NCBI RefSeq assembly: GCF_900411315.1
Contig: NZ_LS990887.1
Span: forward strand, 1,840,981 to 1,875,508
Reading direction: 5' to 3'
Length of the DNA stretch: 34,528 nt
From: Corynebacterium senegalense
Lineage (GTDB): Bacteria; Actinomycetota; Actinomycetes; Mycobacteriales; Mycobacteriaceae
A model generated the notes under the pieces. That model worked only from the letters and a program-made list of their open reading frames with translations, did no database searches and was not told the origin of the DNA. Within the stretch, counting starts at the first letter, position 1; each line of letters begins with the position of its first letter. Position numbers and translations under genes: made by a program. Positions 18,000-25,563 of this stretch are shown here, in pieces.

Positions 18000-18005
18000 T
18001 AGGCT
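18000..18005 (+). promoter_or_regulatory. -10 hexamer of leaderless P1 peptidase gene
   Basis: TAGGCT lies 8 bases before the ATG at 18014. The in-frame GTG at 18008 is only 2 bases from it and is therefore unlikely. Confidence 0.5.
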
Positions 18006-18013
18006 GAGTGGCC

Positions 18014-18976
18014 ATGAGCACTCATCTGCCCAGCCCGGGGCTGCGGATCGGGCACCACTCCATGGGAGACACGGGGGTCACGGCCGTGGTTGCCGCCGAC
18101 CCGGCCGGGATGCTGGCCGCCGTCGACGTGCGCGGCGGCGGGCCCGGAACCCGGGAGACGGACCTGCTCGCCCCGCACAACACCGTGCAGCGCGTCCACG
18201 CCGTTGTCCTCACCGGCGGCTCCGCGTTCGGCCTGGCAGCGGCGGACGGCGCGATGCTCGAGCTGGAGCGGCGCGGGGTGGGCTTCCCCGTCTTCGGGGA
18301 GGATGCGCCCGGGCCGCGGGTGCCCATCGTGCCGGCCGCAGTGATCTTCGACCTGGCCGTCGGCTCCCCGCGGCACAGGCCGACGGCCGCCGACGGGGCG
18401 GCGGCGGTGGCCCGCGCACTCGACGGCACCGACAACGTCGGGAGAGCTGCGGCGGGCTCGGTCGGCGCGGGGTGCGGGGCCACGGCGGGGGTCCTGCGCG
18501 GCGGGTTCGGGCTGGTGGAGCGGCGCGTGGGCGAGCACACGGTGGGCGCGGCGGTGGTGGCCAACCCCGTCGGCGAGGTCATCGACCCGCACACCGGCCG
18601 GCTCTTCGGCGACCCCGCCCGCCCCGCCGTGGACCTCGAACGCTACCGCGGGCTCGAGCGGCCCACGCCGAAGCTCAACACCACGATCGGCGTGGTCTAC
18701 ACCGACGCCCCCGCGCCGCCAGCCCAGCTGCAGCGGCTCGCGATGACCGGCCACGACGGCATCGCCCGGGCCGTGCGGCCGGCGCATTCGCCCCTCGACG
18801 GGGACACGCTCTTCGCCGTGTCGACGGCGGGTGAGGTGGGGGCCGGGGTGGACGTCGAGAAGCTTGCCCAGCTGTGCGCCGCCGCGGCGGAGGCCGTGGA
18901 GGCGGCGATCGTCGAGGCCGTCACGTCCGCCGGGCCCGGCTACGGTGTCGCGGCGTGGAGTGAGATCGCCAACTAA
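18014..18976 (+). CDS. P1 family (S58/DmpA-NylC-like) self-processing peptidase
   Basis: This 320-residue Ntn-type hydrolase belongs to the DmpA/NylC family. The family matures by self-cleavage that frees an N-terminal nucleophile. PKLNTTIGVVYTD places a candidate Asn222-Thr223 cleavage site, as in NylC (Asn-Thr). The upstream GGSAFGLAAADG and GAGCGATAG segments are typical of the substrate pocket and oxyanion region. No signal peptide is seen. It corresponds by position and family to Rv1333. Substrates are unknown; relatives cleave D-amino acid or beta-alanyl peptides and cyclic amides. The rhomboid gene begins 10 bases after its stop. Confidence 0.85.
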   Translation: MSTHLPSPGLRIGHHSMGDTGVTAVVAADPAGMLAAVDVRGGGPGTRETDLLAPHNTVQRVHAVVLTGGSAFGLAAADGAMLELERRGVGFPVFGEDAPGPRVPIVPAAVIFDLAVGSPRHRPTAADGAAAVARALDGTDNVGRAAAGSVGAGCGATAGVLRGGFGLVERRVGEHTVGAAVVANPVGEVIDPHTGRLFGDPARPAVDLERYRGLERPTPKLNTTIGVVYTDAPAPPAQLQRLAMTGHDGIARAVRPAHSPLDGDTLFAVSTAGEVGAGVDVEKLAQLCAAAAEAVEAAIVEAVTSAGPGYGVAAWSEIAN

Positions 18977-18979
18977 ACT
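18974..18979 (+). promoter_or_regulatory. -10 hexamer of leaderless rhomboid gene
   Basis: TAAACT contains the TAA stop of the preceding gene and lies 7 bases before the GTG at 18987. Confidence 0.5.
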
Positions 18980-18986
18980 CTGGGCG

Positions 18987-19736
18987 GTGTCCTACTCTCA
19001 GTACCCCCAGCGACCCGCGCAGCCCTACGGGTACGGCCCGGCCGGCTACCCGGTGGGCCCAGGCCTGCAGCCGCTCAGCCCGCGCCAGGTGGCCAAGACC
19101 CGGCGCGAGAAGCGCTCCACCGCCTTCCGCTACGCCTTCGGTTACCTCGCCGCGATCTGGACGGTGTTCCTGGTCAACTTCATCTTCTTCGGCGGGTACC
19201 TGAACAACCTCGGCATCCACCCGCTGGACACCTCCTCCTTCCTGGGGATCTTCCTCGCCCCGCTGCTGCACGCCGACATCGGGCACATCGTCTCCAACAG
19301 CGTGCCGGGGGCGATCTTCTGCTTCCTCATCGGCTACTCCGGCTCCAAGGTGTTCTGGGAGGTCACCGCGTTCAGCGCCTTCTCGGCGGGGTTGGGCACG
19401 TGGCTGTTCGGCGGGATCGGCACCAACCACATCGGGGCCTCCGGCCTGGTGTACGGCTGGCTGACCTACCTGATCGTGCGCGGCATCTTCAACCGCTCGG
19501 CGCGGCAGATCTTCCTCGGCCTCGTCCTGGGCTTCTTCTACTCCGGCCTGATCTGGGGCATCTTCCCCGGCACGCCCGGGGTGAGCTGGCAGGGCCACCT
19601 CTTCGGCGCGCTCGGCGGGCTGCTCGCGGGCATGATCATCACCTCCGACGACCCGCCCGAGCTGGTGGCGCGGCGGCTGCAGCGGCAGGCCCGGCGCCGC
19701 CCGCCGGGCCCGGCGGGGCCGCGAGGTACTATCTAA
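18987..19736 (+). CDS. Rhomboid family intramembrane serine protease
   Basis: This 249-residue polytopic protein has six hydrophobic segments after a 45-residue cytoplasmic Pro/Tyr/Gln-rich N-terminus. The catalytic dyad is Ser152 in GASGLVYG and His203 in [11 protein letters not shown]. His100 and Asn104 (HIVSN) form the oxyanion-hole HxxxN motif of rhomboids. It cleaves membrane proteins within the bilayer; substrates are unknown. It corresponds to Rv1337 in the M. tuberculosis order; the cysM-cysO-mec genes that lie between there are missing here. The GTG start is chosen from the TAAACT hexamer 7 bases upstream. murI starts 4 bases after the stop. Confidence 0.9.
   Translation: MSYSQYPQRPAQPYGYGPAGYPVGPGLQPLSPRQVAKTRREKRSTAFRYAFGYLAAIWTVFLVNFIFFGGYLNNLGIHPLDTSSFLGIFLAPLLHADIGHIVSNSVPGAIFCFLIGYSGSKVFWEVTAFSAFSAGLGTWLFGGIGTNHIGASGLVYGWLTYLIVRGIFNRSARQIFLGLVLGFFYSGLIWGIFPGTPGVSWQGHLFGALGGLLAGMIITSDDPPELVARRLQRQARRRPPGPAGPRGTI
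19727..19732 (+). promoter_or_regulatory. -10 hexamer of leaderless murI
   Basis: TACTAT sits in the last codons of the rhomboid gene, 8 bases before the GTG at 19741. Confidence 0.5.
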
Positions 19737-19740
19737 AGCC

Positions 19741-20577
19741 GTGTTGAACAGCGTGAGTGAAGCCGCGGACGCGGGAAACGACGCCCCGGGCGGCGACCCG
19801 AGGCCCATCGGCGTATTCGATTCGGGCGTCGGCGGGCTGACGGTGGCGCGCGCCATCATGGACCAGCTGGGGGAGGAGTCCATCCGCTACATCGGCGACA
19901 CCGCCCACGGCCCCTACGGGCCGCAGCCCATCGCGGACGTCCGACGCCACGCCACCCGCATCGCCGACGAACTGGTCGAGGGCGGGTGCAAGATGCTCGT
20001 CATCGCCTGCAACACCGCCTCCGCCGCCTTCCTCCACGACGCCCGGGAGCGCTACGACGTCCCGGTGGTCGAGGTGATCAAGCCCGCCGTGCGCCGCGCC
20101 ATCGCCACCACCCGCAACAACCGGGTCGGGGTGATCGGCACGGAGGGCACCATCAAGTCGGGCGCCTACCAGGACCTGTTCCACCTCAAGCCCGGCCTGG
20201 AGGTCACCGCCGCGGCGTGCCCTGCCTTCGTCGAGTTCGTCGAGCGCGGCATCACCTCGGGGCGCCAGATCCTCGGCGTGGCCCAGGGCTACCTCGAGCC
20301 GCTGCAGGCCGCCGGGGTAGACACCCTGGTCCTCGGCTGCACCCACTACCCGCTGCTCTCGGGCGTCGTGCAGCTCGCGATCGGCGACGACGTCACCCTC
20401 GTCTCCTCCGCGGAGGAGACCGCGAAGGACGTCCTGCGCGTGCTCACCGAGCGGGACATGCTCGCCCCGCCCGGAAGCACCCCGACGCGGGTCTTCGAGT
20501 CCACGGGCGACCCCGAGGTGTTCAACGAGCTCTCCGCGCGCTTCCTCGGCCCCCGCGTCACCGCCGTGGGCCACTGA
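19741..20577 (+). CDS. murI: Glutamate racemase
   Basis: MurI makes D-glutamate for peptidoglycan. The protein has 278 residues. [10 protein letters not shown] at 26-35 and the two catalytic cysteines, Cys90 in IACNTAS and Cys200 in LGCTHYPLL, are in place; Asp27-Ser28 bind substrate. The first 20 residues are a hydrophilic extension before the conserved [10 protein letters not shown] downstream GTG at 19753 is a possible alternative start, but TACTAT is placed correctly for 19741. It forms part of the chain rhomboid-murI-MBL-rph-rdgB conserved in actinobacteria. Confidence 0.95.
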   Translation: MLNSVSEAADAGNDAPGGDPRPIGVFDSGVGGLTVARAIMDQLGEESIRYIGDTAHGPYGPQPIADVRRHATRIADELVEGGCKMLVIACNTASAAFLHDARERYDVPVVEVIKPAVRRAIATTRNNRVGVIGTEGTIKSGAYQDLFHLKPGLEVTAAACPAFVEFVERGITSGRQILGVAQGYLEPLQAAGVDTLVLGCTHYPLLSGVVQLAIGDDVTLVSSAEETAKDVLRVLTERDMLAPPGSTPTRVFESTGDPEVFNELSARFLGPRVTAVGH

Positions 20578-20656
20578 GCCCCGCCCGAGCCGCCCTTGAG
20601 CCTCACGTGAGCCTCCCGTGAGCCGGAACCGGGGCGGCGAATCGGCCGGGTCTGGT

Positions 20657-20662
20657 TAGATT
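20657..20662 (+). promoter_or_regulatory. Possible -10 hexamer of the MBL gene
   Basis: TAGATT would give a leader of about 23 bases before the ATG at 20692. No Shine-Dalgarno is evident, so this promoter is less certain than its neighbours. Confidence 0.3.
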
Positions 20663-20691
20663 TCGCCCCGCTTTCGTGGCACAGTTATCCC

Positions 20692-21471
20692 ATGAGGTTG
20701 ACCATTCTCGGGTGCTCCGGGAGCCTGGGCGCGCCGGGCAATCCTGGGTCCTCCTACCTGATCACGTCGCCGGGCAGCCCCGAAACCCCAGGTATCCTGA
20801 TGGATTTCGGTCCCGGGGCGCTCGCCGCGCTGCAGCCGGTCTTTGACCCGGCCAACGCGCACGTGATCTTCACGCACCTGCACGCCGACCACTGCTCGGA
20901 TTTTCCCTCCCTGCTCGTCTGGCGCCGCTTCCACCCGACGGCGCCCGCGGCGCGCCGCAACCTGATGTACGGGCCCTCGCACTCGCCGGTGCACTTCGGC
21001 CGCATGAGCGCCGACGGCCCGGACGGCTTCGACGACATCTCGGACACCTTCGACTTCCGCCCGTGGGAGCCGGGCCAGCCGGTGGACATCGAGCAGGTCA
21101 CCGTCACACCGGTCCCGGTCGTCCACCCCGCGGCCGAGTCCCACGCGCTGCGCGTCGAGTCGCGCGAGTCGGGCCGGGTGCTCACGTTCTCGGGGGATTC
21201 GGGGATGACGCCCGCGCTTGTCGACGCCGCCCGCGGCGCCGACGTCTTCCTCTGCGAGGCCGCCTGGGGGCCGACCTCGGAGGGCAAGGCCCCGGGCATG
21301 CACTTGTCGGGGCAGGAAGCGGGACGGATTGCGCGGGAGGCGGGCGTCGGCAAGCTTGTGCTCGTGCACATCCAGCCGTGGAGCGACCCGGAGGAGACGC
21401 GGGCGGCCGCGAGCGCGGAGTTCGACGGCGAGATCGCGATCGGTCGGGCGGGGGACGTGTTCGACCTTTAA
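20692..21471 (+). CDS. MBL-fold metal-dependent hydrolase (Rv1339-like)
   Basis: This is a 259-residue metallo-beta-lactamase-fold enzyme. The dimetal motif HLHADH is at residues 62-67, with further likely ligands in VVHPAAESHALR, FSGDSG and LVHIQP. It stands between murI and rph exactly as Rv1339, which is reported to be an atypical class II cAMP phosphodiesterase. cAMP hydrolysis here is therefore a reasonable inference and would touch the GlxR regulon of corynebacteria. The arrangement also resembles RNase Z-type folds, but the exosite is not evident. A TAGATT hexamer at 20657-20662 may be its promoter. Confidence 0.85.
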   Translation: MRLTILGCSGSLGAPGNPGSSYLITSPGSPETPGILMDFGPGALAALQPVFDPANAHVIFTHLHADHCSDFPSLLVWRRFHPTAPAARRNLMYGPSHSPVHFGRMSADGPDGFDDISDTFDFRPWEPGQPVDIEQVTVTPVPVVHPAAESHALRVESRESGRVLTFSGDSGMTPALVDAARGADVFLCEAAWGPTSEGKAPGMHLSGQEAGRIAREAGVGKLVLVHIQPWSDPEETRAAASAEFDGEIAIGRAGDVFDL

Positions 21472-21473
21472 GT

Positions 21474-21479
21474 TACGCT
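21474..21479 (+). promoter_or_regulatory. -10 hexamer of leaderless rph
   Basis: TACGCT starts 3 bases after the stop of the MBL gene and lies 7 bases before the ATG at 21487. Confidence 0.5.
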
Positions 21480-21486
21480 GGGTGGC

Positions 21487-22221
21487 ATGACTGAATCTGT
21501 TTTCCGGCGCGCCGACGGGCGCGCCCTCGACGAGCTGCGCCCCGTCCGCATCACCCGCGGTTTCACCTCCAACCCGGCCGGCAGCGTGCTCGTGGAGTTC
21601 GGCAACACCCGCGTCATGTGCACCGCCTCCGTGGAGCTGGGCGTGCCGCGCTTCAAGAAGGACTCCGGGGAGGGGTGGCTGACCGCCGAGTACGCCATGC
21701 TGCCCTCGGCGACGCACGAGCGCATGCCGCGCGAGTCGATGAAGGGCAAGGTCAAGGGGCGCACGCACGAGATTTCGCGGCTGGTGGGCCGCTCCCTGCG
21801 CGCGGCGGTGGACCTGACCCAGCTGGGGGAGAACACGATCCAGCTCGACTGCGACGTCCTCCAGGCCGACGGCGGCACCCGCACGGCCTCGATCACCGGC
21901 GCGTACGTGGCGTTGGCGGACGCGATCAGCTTCCTCACCGAGCGCGGCGTCGTGCCGGGCACGCCGCTGCTCAAGCCAGTCGCGGCGGTCTCCGTCGGGC
22001 TTCTTGACGGCAACGTGGCCCTCGACCTGCCCTACGAGGAGGACTCGCGCGCCGAGGTGGACCTCAACGTGGTGATGCAGGAGGGCGACAACTTCGTGGA
22101 GATTCAGGGCACCGGCGAGCACGGCCTGTTCGGCCGCGCGGAGCTCAACGCGATGCTCGACGTGGCGCAGCAGGGCTGCCGCGAGCTGATCGAGGCGCAG
22201 AAGGCGGCCCTCGGGTGGTAG
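21487..22221 (+). CDS. rph: Ribonuclease PH
   Basis: RNase PH is a phosphate-dependent 3' exoribonuclease that trims tRNA 3' ends. The 244-residue length matches the family (about 240). It has the N-terminal [12 protein letters not shown], then [12 protein letters not shown], and the phosphate-binding [12 protein letters not shown] segment. It functions as a hexamer. The stop overlaps the start of rdgB by 7 bases, a typical rph-rdgB pair. A TACGCT hexamer 7 bases upstream makes it a likely leaderless start. Confidence 0.96.
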   Translation: MTESVFRRADGRALDELRPVRITRGFTSNPAGSVLVEFGNTRVMCTASVELGVPRFKKDSGEGWLTAEYAMLPSATHERMPRESMKGKVKGRTHEISRLVGRSLRAAVDLTQLGENTIQLDCDVLQADGGTRTASITGAYVALADAISFLTERGVVPGTPLLKPVAAVSVGLLDGNVALDLPYEEDSRAEVDLNVVMQEGDNFVEIQGTGEHGLFGRAELNAMLDVAQQGCRELIEAQKAALGW

Positions 22222-22832
22222 CGGCGGTCCGCGTCCTCGTCGCCTCGAACAACCCCAAGAAGCTGCGCGAGCTCGAGCAGGTCCTCGCCGACCTCGGTAT
22301 CGGGGGCATCGAGCTCGTCTCGCTTCGCGACGTCACCCCCTACCCCGAACCCGTCGAAGACGGCCTGACCTTCGAGGACAACGCCCTGATCAAGGCCCGC
22401 GCCGGGGCGGCGAAGACGGGCCTGGCCTGCGTGGCCGACGACTCCGGCCTCTCCGTCACCGCCCTGAACGGGATGCCCGGGGTGCTCTCGGCCCGCTGGT
22501 CCGGCTCGCACGGCGACGACGAGGCCAACAACCGCCTGCTCCTGGCGCAGATGAGCGACATCGCCCTGCGCGACGCGGCGTTCGTGTCCTGCTGCGCCCT
22601 GGTCACCCCCACGGGCGACGAGTTCACCGCCACCGGCCGCTGGGAGGGGACGCTGCTGCGCTCCCCGCGCGGGGAAAACGGCTTCGGCTACGACCCCCTC
22701 TTTGAGCCGGCCGACGCCCCGGGGCGTTCCTCCGCGGAGCTGAGCCCGGAGGAGAAGAACCGGCGCTCCCACAGGGGCGCTGCGCTGCGGGAGCTGGCAC
22801 CGCACCTGGCGAGACTCACAGCGGATCTTTAA
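22215..22832 (+). CDS. rdgB: Non-canonical purine NTP pyrophosphatase (RdgB/HAM1)
   Basis: This 205-residue house-cleaning enzyme hydrolyses ITP, dITP and XTP. The N-terminal [13 protein letters not shown], the central VADDSGLSV motif with its metal-binding aspartates, and the C-terminal [10 protein letters not shown] are hallmark segments. The GTG at 22215 lies inside the end of rph and is the only start that leaves the N-terminal strand intact. Translation is coupled to rph. Position and order match Rv1341. Confidence 0.95.
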   Translation: MVAAVRVLVASNNPKKLRELEQVLADLGIGGIELVSLRDVTPYPEPVEDGLTFEDNALIKARAGAAKTGLACVADDSGLSVTALNGMPGVLSARWSGSHGDDEANNRLLLAQMSDIALRDAAFVSCCALVTPTGDEFTATGRWEGTLLRSPRGENGFGYDPLFEPADAPGRSSAELSPEEKNRRSHRGAALRELAPHLARLTADL

Positions 22833-22841
22833 GGTGGGGGC

Positions 22842-23219
22842 ATGAAGAAGAACAAGGCAATCGCAACAACGGCAACCATCTTCCTCTCCGGCGCGCTGCT
22901 CGCGGGCTGCGGCTCGGCGGGCGACTACAAGGGCACCTGGACCGGCGAGGTCACCTCCGGGCAGGGTGGCGCCGCCTCCGGCACCGCCACCGTCACCGTC
23001 AAGGGCGGCAACTGCGAGTGGGAGCTCACCGAGGCCGACGGAAAGACCAACGACGCCCGCTGCGAGCGCGACGGCGACGAGTTCAAGATGGCCGACCCGC
23101 TCACCGGCAAGGACCTCAAGTACAAGGGCACCGTCAGCGGCGACACCCTGACGCTGACGCCGGACGGCGACAGCGCCAAGGAAATCGGCACGATGGTGCT
23201 GACCAAGTCCTCCAAGTAG
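22842..23219 (+). CDS. Small secreted lipoprotein, unknown function
   Basis: The 125-residue protein has a clear lipoprotein signal: basic MKKNK, a hydrophobic stretch, then the lipobox LAGC with the lipidated Cys23. The mature part is rich in Gly, Thr, Lys and Asp and reads as beta strands (GTWTGEV, GTATVTV, DTLTLTP). It contains two further cysteines, at about residues 58 and 74, that may form a disulfide. I know no named family. It begins 9 bases after rdgB, with AAGGTGGGGG before the ATG; TAAGGT in the same place could instead be a -10 element. Confidence 0.85.
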   Translation: MKKNKAIATTATIFLSGALLAGCGSAGDYKGTWTGEVTSGQGGAASGTATVTVKGGNCEWELTEADGKTNDARCERDGDEFKMADPLTGKDLKYKGTVSGDTLTLTPDGDSAKEIGTMVLTKSSK

Positions 23220-23263
23220 CCGCTGTTCGGGGGCCGGGGGGCTAGAGGGGCGTCGAGAAGCGC

Positions 23264-23635
23264 TTAGGCGAGCTGGAACTTCTCCGTGACCTCGCGGCGG
23301 CGCTTCGCCTCCACCCAGAAGGAGAGGAAGGGCACGACGCCCGAGATCGCGGTGACCACCCAGGTCGAGGCGGCCCAGCGGGCCTTCAGGCCCAGGTTGA
23401 GCGAGGCCATGAGGAAGGCAATGTAGGCCAGCCCGTGCACGCGCGCGACCCACGCCAGCGCCGAGACGTCCATGCCCAGCAGGTACTGCATGATCATGCG
23501 GGCCGTGAGGAGCAGGAGCAGGATGCCTGTCACCCAGGCGGCGACGGAGAAGAACCGCAGGGCCGTCTTCACCCGGCGCTGGCGCTCGGGGTGGATCTTC
23601 GGGGTCGGCTGGGTGCCGGTGGTGGGGGTGCTCAT
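23264..23635 (-). CDS. DUF3817 family membrane protein
   Basis: This 123-residue integral membrane protein has a hydrophilic N-terminus and three hydrophobic segments (about residues 27-50, 63-82 and 88-108), followed by a basic tail. The first segments contain RFFSVAAWVTGILLLLL and the ARVHGLAYIAFL motif typical of DUF3817. Related genes lie next to rdgB in mycobacteria (Rv1342c). Function is unknown; this domain also occurs in MdtG- and YidD-unrelated small proteins near respiratory genes. AGAGAGGA stands 6 bases before the ATG. It lies 14 bases downstream of the next minus-strand gene, so the two form an operon. Confidence 0.85.
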   Translation of the reverse strand: MSTPTTGTQPTPKIHPERQRRVKTALRFFSVAAWVTGILLLLLTARMIMQYLLGMDVSALAWVARVHGLAYIAFLMASLNLGLKARWAASTWVVTAISGVVPFLSFWVEAKRRREVTEKFQLA

Positions 23636-23649
23636 GTCAGTCCTCTCTG

Positions 23650-24090
23650 TTACTCCCGGCCGCCGCGGCGCTGCGTGTTGAGGGCGTTGAATTCCTCGAC
23701 ATCCATGTCCGGGCGGGAGGGGAGAAAGCTCTCGTCGATGGTGGTGCTGTCCTTCCCGCCGCCGAAGCGGGCGAGATCCGCCTCGTAGAGGTCCTCCAGC
23801 GCCCGGCCCTCGTTGACCGCGTCGATCTTCTCGTTCTCCATTTTGATGCCCATGCGGTAGGCGTAGACGAAGAAGGCGCCGAAGAAGGGCCACTGCAGCG
23901 CGTAGCCGAGGTTCTGGAAGGTGCCGGAGCCGGAGCGGAAGCGCGTCCACTGCCACCAGGCGAGAAGGAACGTGCAGATCACGGCGGCGACGAGCAACAC
24001 GATGTGCCAGGCCCGGACGCGGATGCGTTGCCGCTTCGGGGCCGGGGCGTCGGCGGGTGCGCCGTCGTTGGCGCTCATCGGGTCACTCAC
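23650..24090 (-). CDS. LprD-like membrane protein of the DUF3817 operon
   Basis: This 146-residue protein has two hydrophobic segments: an N-terminal anchor at about 30-47 ending in LAWWQWTRF, and a second one in the ALQWPFFGAFFVYAYRMG stretch. A hydrophilic C-terminal half of about 60 residues follows. The WWQWxRF...GTFQNLGYALQWP pattern is shared by actinobacterial proteins at this locus (Rv1343c, LprD); I name it by that likeness and position. No lipobox is evident here. I chose the GTG at 24090 because TAGAAT lies 8 bases upstream; an ATG at 24078 is the alternative. Function is unknown. Confidence 0.75.
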   Translation of the reverse strand: MSDPMSANDGAPADAPAPKRQRIRVRAWHIVLLVAAVICTFLLAWWQWTRFRSGSGTFQNLGYALQWPFFGAFFVYAYRMGIKMENEKIDAVNEGRALEDLYEADLARFGGGKDSTTIDESFLPSRPDMDVEEFNALNTQRRGGRE

Positions 24091-24098
24091 ACCAGGTG

Positions 24099-24104
24099 AT
24101 TCTA
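24099..24104 (-). promoter_or_regulatory. -10 hexamer of leaderless LprD-like gene
   Basis: TAGAAT on the minus strand lies 8 bases before the GTG at 24090. Confidence 0.5.
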
Positions 24105-24220
24105 GCAAGTCCTCCGAAAGGTGGATAAACGCTCCGGGCCCGCCGGTTTCTCGGCCCCCGCGGCGCGCATGTAGAGTGTGAACGTGCTTTTTGGCGGCCC
24201 CGGCCGCCCCCACCACCGAC

Positions 24221-24302
<82 letters not shown>

Positions 24303-24343
24303 CAACTACCGGCCGGCGCTGCCGGCTCGGCCAGTCAGGCCCG

Positions 24344-24475
24344 CTAGTCGATCTTGCCCAGGGCCCGGCCGAGTGTCTGCCAGGAGTCGCCGACCGCCCA
24401 GGCGAACGAGTTCCAGTTGTGGGTGCCCTGCGGGTAGAACTTCGCCTCGTGGTTGATCCCGCGCGGGCAAACCAT
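24344..24475 (-). pseudogene. C-terminal remnant of a mycoloyltransferase
   Basis: A 43-residue open frame preserves the C-terminus of a corynomycolyltransferase of the antigen 85 fold. It reads MVCPRGINHEAKFYPQ and then GTHNWNSFAWAV. The GTHNW motif holds the catalytic histidine of the Ser-Glu-His triad (GTHSW in antigen 85). The rest of the gene, about 300 codons with the nucleophile serine, is gone. Upstream DNA instead carries the start region of a small peptide gene in the other direction. The in-frame ATG at 24475 may be chance. The family call rests on the GTH(N/S)W context and the Trp/Phe spacing. Confidence 0.6.
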
Positions 24476-24479
24476 AGAA

Positions 24480-24504
24480 AGTTCACAGTTCACCAACAGT
24501 TCAC
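24480..24504 (+). repeat. Three AGTTCAC direct repeats before the small peptide gene
   Basis: AGTTCAC occurs at 24480, 24487 and 24498, spaced 7 and 11 bases, just upstream of the Shine-Dalgarno of the gene at 24521. A weak TTGATC-N16-TAGAAA promoter candidate (24453-24480) ends where the repeats begin. They may be an operator or part of the leader. Confidence 0.45.
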
Positions 24505-24520
24505 GGAAGAGGAACGTTAC

Positions 24521-24661
24521 ATGTTATCGAGCTTCGTTGAAAGCTTCACCCCCGAACTTTGGGACCCGTTCATTGACGCGGTCACCAGCATTCTCGGCCC
24601 CTTCCCCCAGTTCTTCGCCCCGCTTTCGGCCGTGACCTCCTCGGCCCTGGGGCTCTTCTAG
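24521..24661 (+). CDS. 46-residue acidic hydrophobic peptide, PorA/PorH-like candidate
   Basis: The ATG at 24521 follows a good Shine-Dalgarno (AGAGGAA about 7 bases upstream). The peptide starts MLSSFVESFTPELWD and ends TSSALGLF. It has four acidic residues, no Lys or Arg, and many Phe, Leu, Pro and Ser. It lacks a signal peptide. Corynebacterial PorA and PorH channel peptides have the same traits: about 45-60 residues, acidic, helical, no signal sequence, Ser residues available for O-mycoloylation. The assignment is by these properties, not by sequence identity. A small amphipathic peptide of other function is possible. Confidence 0.55.
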   Translation: MLSSFVESFTPELWDPFIDAVTSILGPFPQFFAPLSAVTSSALGLF

Positions 24662-24670
24662 CTCCCGGCC

Positions 24671-25144
24671 CTACAGCGGCCAGTCCCGCAGCACGCGGGC
24701 GACGTGGCCGGAGGCGCGCACGTTGTACTGGGCGTGCGCGATGGTGCCGTCGGCGTCGACCAGGAAGGTCGAGCGGATCACGCCCTGCACGGTCTTGCCG
24801 TAGTTCTGCTTCTCGCCGAACGCGCCCCAGGCCTTCATGACGTCCTTGGTGGCGTCGGAAAGCAGCGTGATGCGCAGGTCGTGGTCGGCGCGGAACTTCG
24901 CCAGCTTCTCGGGGGTATCGGGGCTGATGCCGATGACGTCGACGGCGGCGTCGTTGAAGTCCTCGAGCCGCTCGGTGAAGTCGCAGGCCTCGGTGGTGCA
25001 GCCGGGCGTGTTGGCGCGGGGGTAGAAGTAGACGACGACCTTCCTGCCCGCGTAGTCCGCGAGCGAGACCGTCTCGCCCTTGTCGTTTGGGAGGCTGAAC
25101 GCGGGTGCGATGTCGCCAGCTTCAAGGCGGATGTTCTCAGTCAT
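24671..25144 (-). CDS. bcp: Peroxiredoxin, Bcp/PrxQ type
   Basis: This 157-residue thiol peroxidase reduces hydroperoxides. The peroxidatic Cys49 lies in NTPGCTTEACDF, with the resolving cysteine Cys54 five residues later, the atypical two-cysteine arrangement of PrxQ. The thioredoxin fold elements VVVYFYPRA and STFLVDADG are present. The frame is open further upstream, but homology starts at MTENIRLEAG (ATG at 25144). TAGTGT about 13 bases upstream would give a very short leader. It is divergent from the DUF3618 gene, and the two share a 70-bp promoter region. Confidence 0.93.
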   Translation of the reverse strand: MTENIRLEAGDIAPAFSLPNDKGETVSLADYAGRKVVVYFYPRANTPGCTTEACDFTERLEDFNDAAVDVIGISPDTPEKLAKFRADHDLRITLLSDATKDVMKAWGAFGEKQNYGKTVQGVIRSTFLVDADGTIAHAQYNVRASGHVARVLRDWPL

Positions 25145-25214
25145 ACTTGCCCGTTTTACACTACTGTGGGTAAAGACACGTTTTAGACAAATCTCAACGT
25201 AGGAGTTCATCACC

Positions 25215-25490
25215 GTGGCACGAGACATTCACGACATCGAGCGCGACATTGAGCGCACCCGCGGACAGCTTGCCAGCACCCTCGACGAGCTCGCCGCCCG
25301 CACCAGCCCCTCCACCCTCGCGGACAACGCGAAGGGGCAGGCCGCCGGCCTCCTGCAGGATGAGAAGGTGCAGAAGGTCCTCATGGGCGTCGGCGCGGGC
25401 GTAGCGGCGCTCGTCGCGGTGAAGATCCTCAACGGCCGCAAGCGCAAGAAGGAGCTCAAGGAGCTGCAGAAGCTCCTCGCCCGCCGTTAG
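25215..25490 (+). CDS. DUF3618 family small membrane-anchored protein
   Basis: This 91-residue protein has the N-terminal DIERDIERTRGQLASTLDEL heptad-like helix that defines DUF3618. A hydrophobic helix follows at about 55-72 (VLMGVGAGVAALVAVKIL), then a Lys/Arg-rich tail. Such proteins are thought to anchor a helix at the membrane; function is not established. The GTG start at 25215 has TAGGAG about 9 bases upstream. It is divergent from bcp and followed by a strong terminator. Confidence 0.88.
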   Translation: MARDIHDIERDIERTRGQLASTLDELAARTSPSTLADNAKGQAAGLLQDEKVQKVLMGVGAGVAALVAVKILNGRKRKKELKELQKLLARR

Positions 25491-25504
25491 CTTGTCGACG
25501 CCCC

Positions 25505-25526
25505 AACCCCCGCCCCGGCGGGGGTT
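25505..25526 (+). terminator. Terminator between DUF3618 gene and pncA
   Basis: AACCCCCGCC pairs with GGCGGGGGTT around a short loop and is followed by TT. A second GGGGG/CCCCC stem lies at about 25536-25560. Together they probably stop transcription from both sides. Confidence 0.75.
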
Positions 25527-25563
25527 TTCCCGTTGTGGGGGTTCTTCCGCCCCCAGGGGGTTC

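Noticed and set aside
22925..23215. Minus-strand frame opposite the lipoprotein gene
   Set aside because: The plus-strand gene has a clear lipobox and Shine-Dalgarno; the opposite frame has neither.
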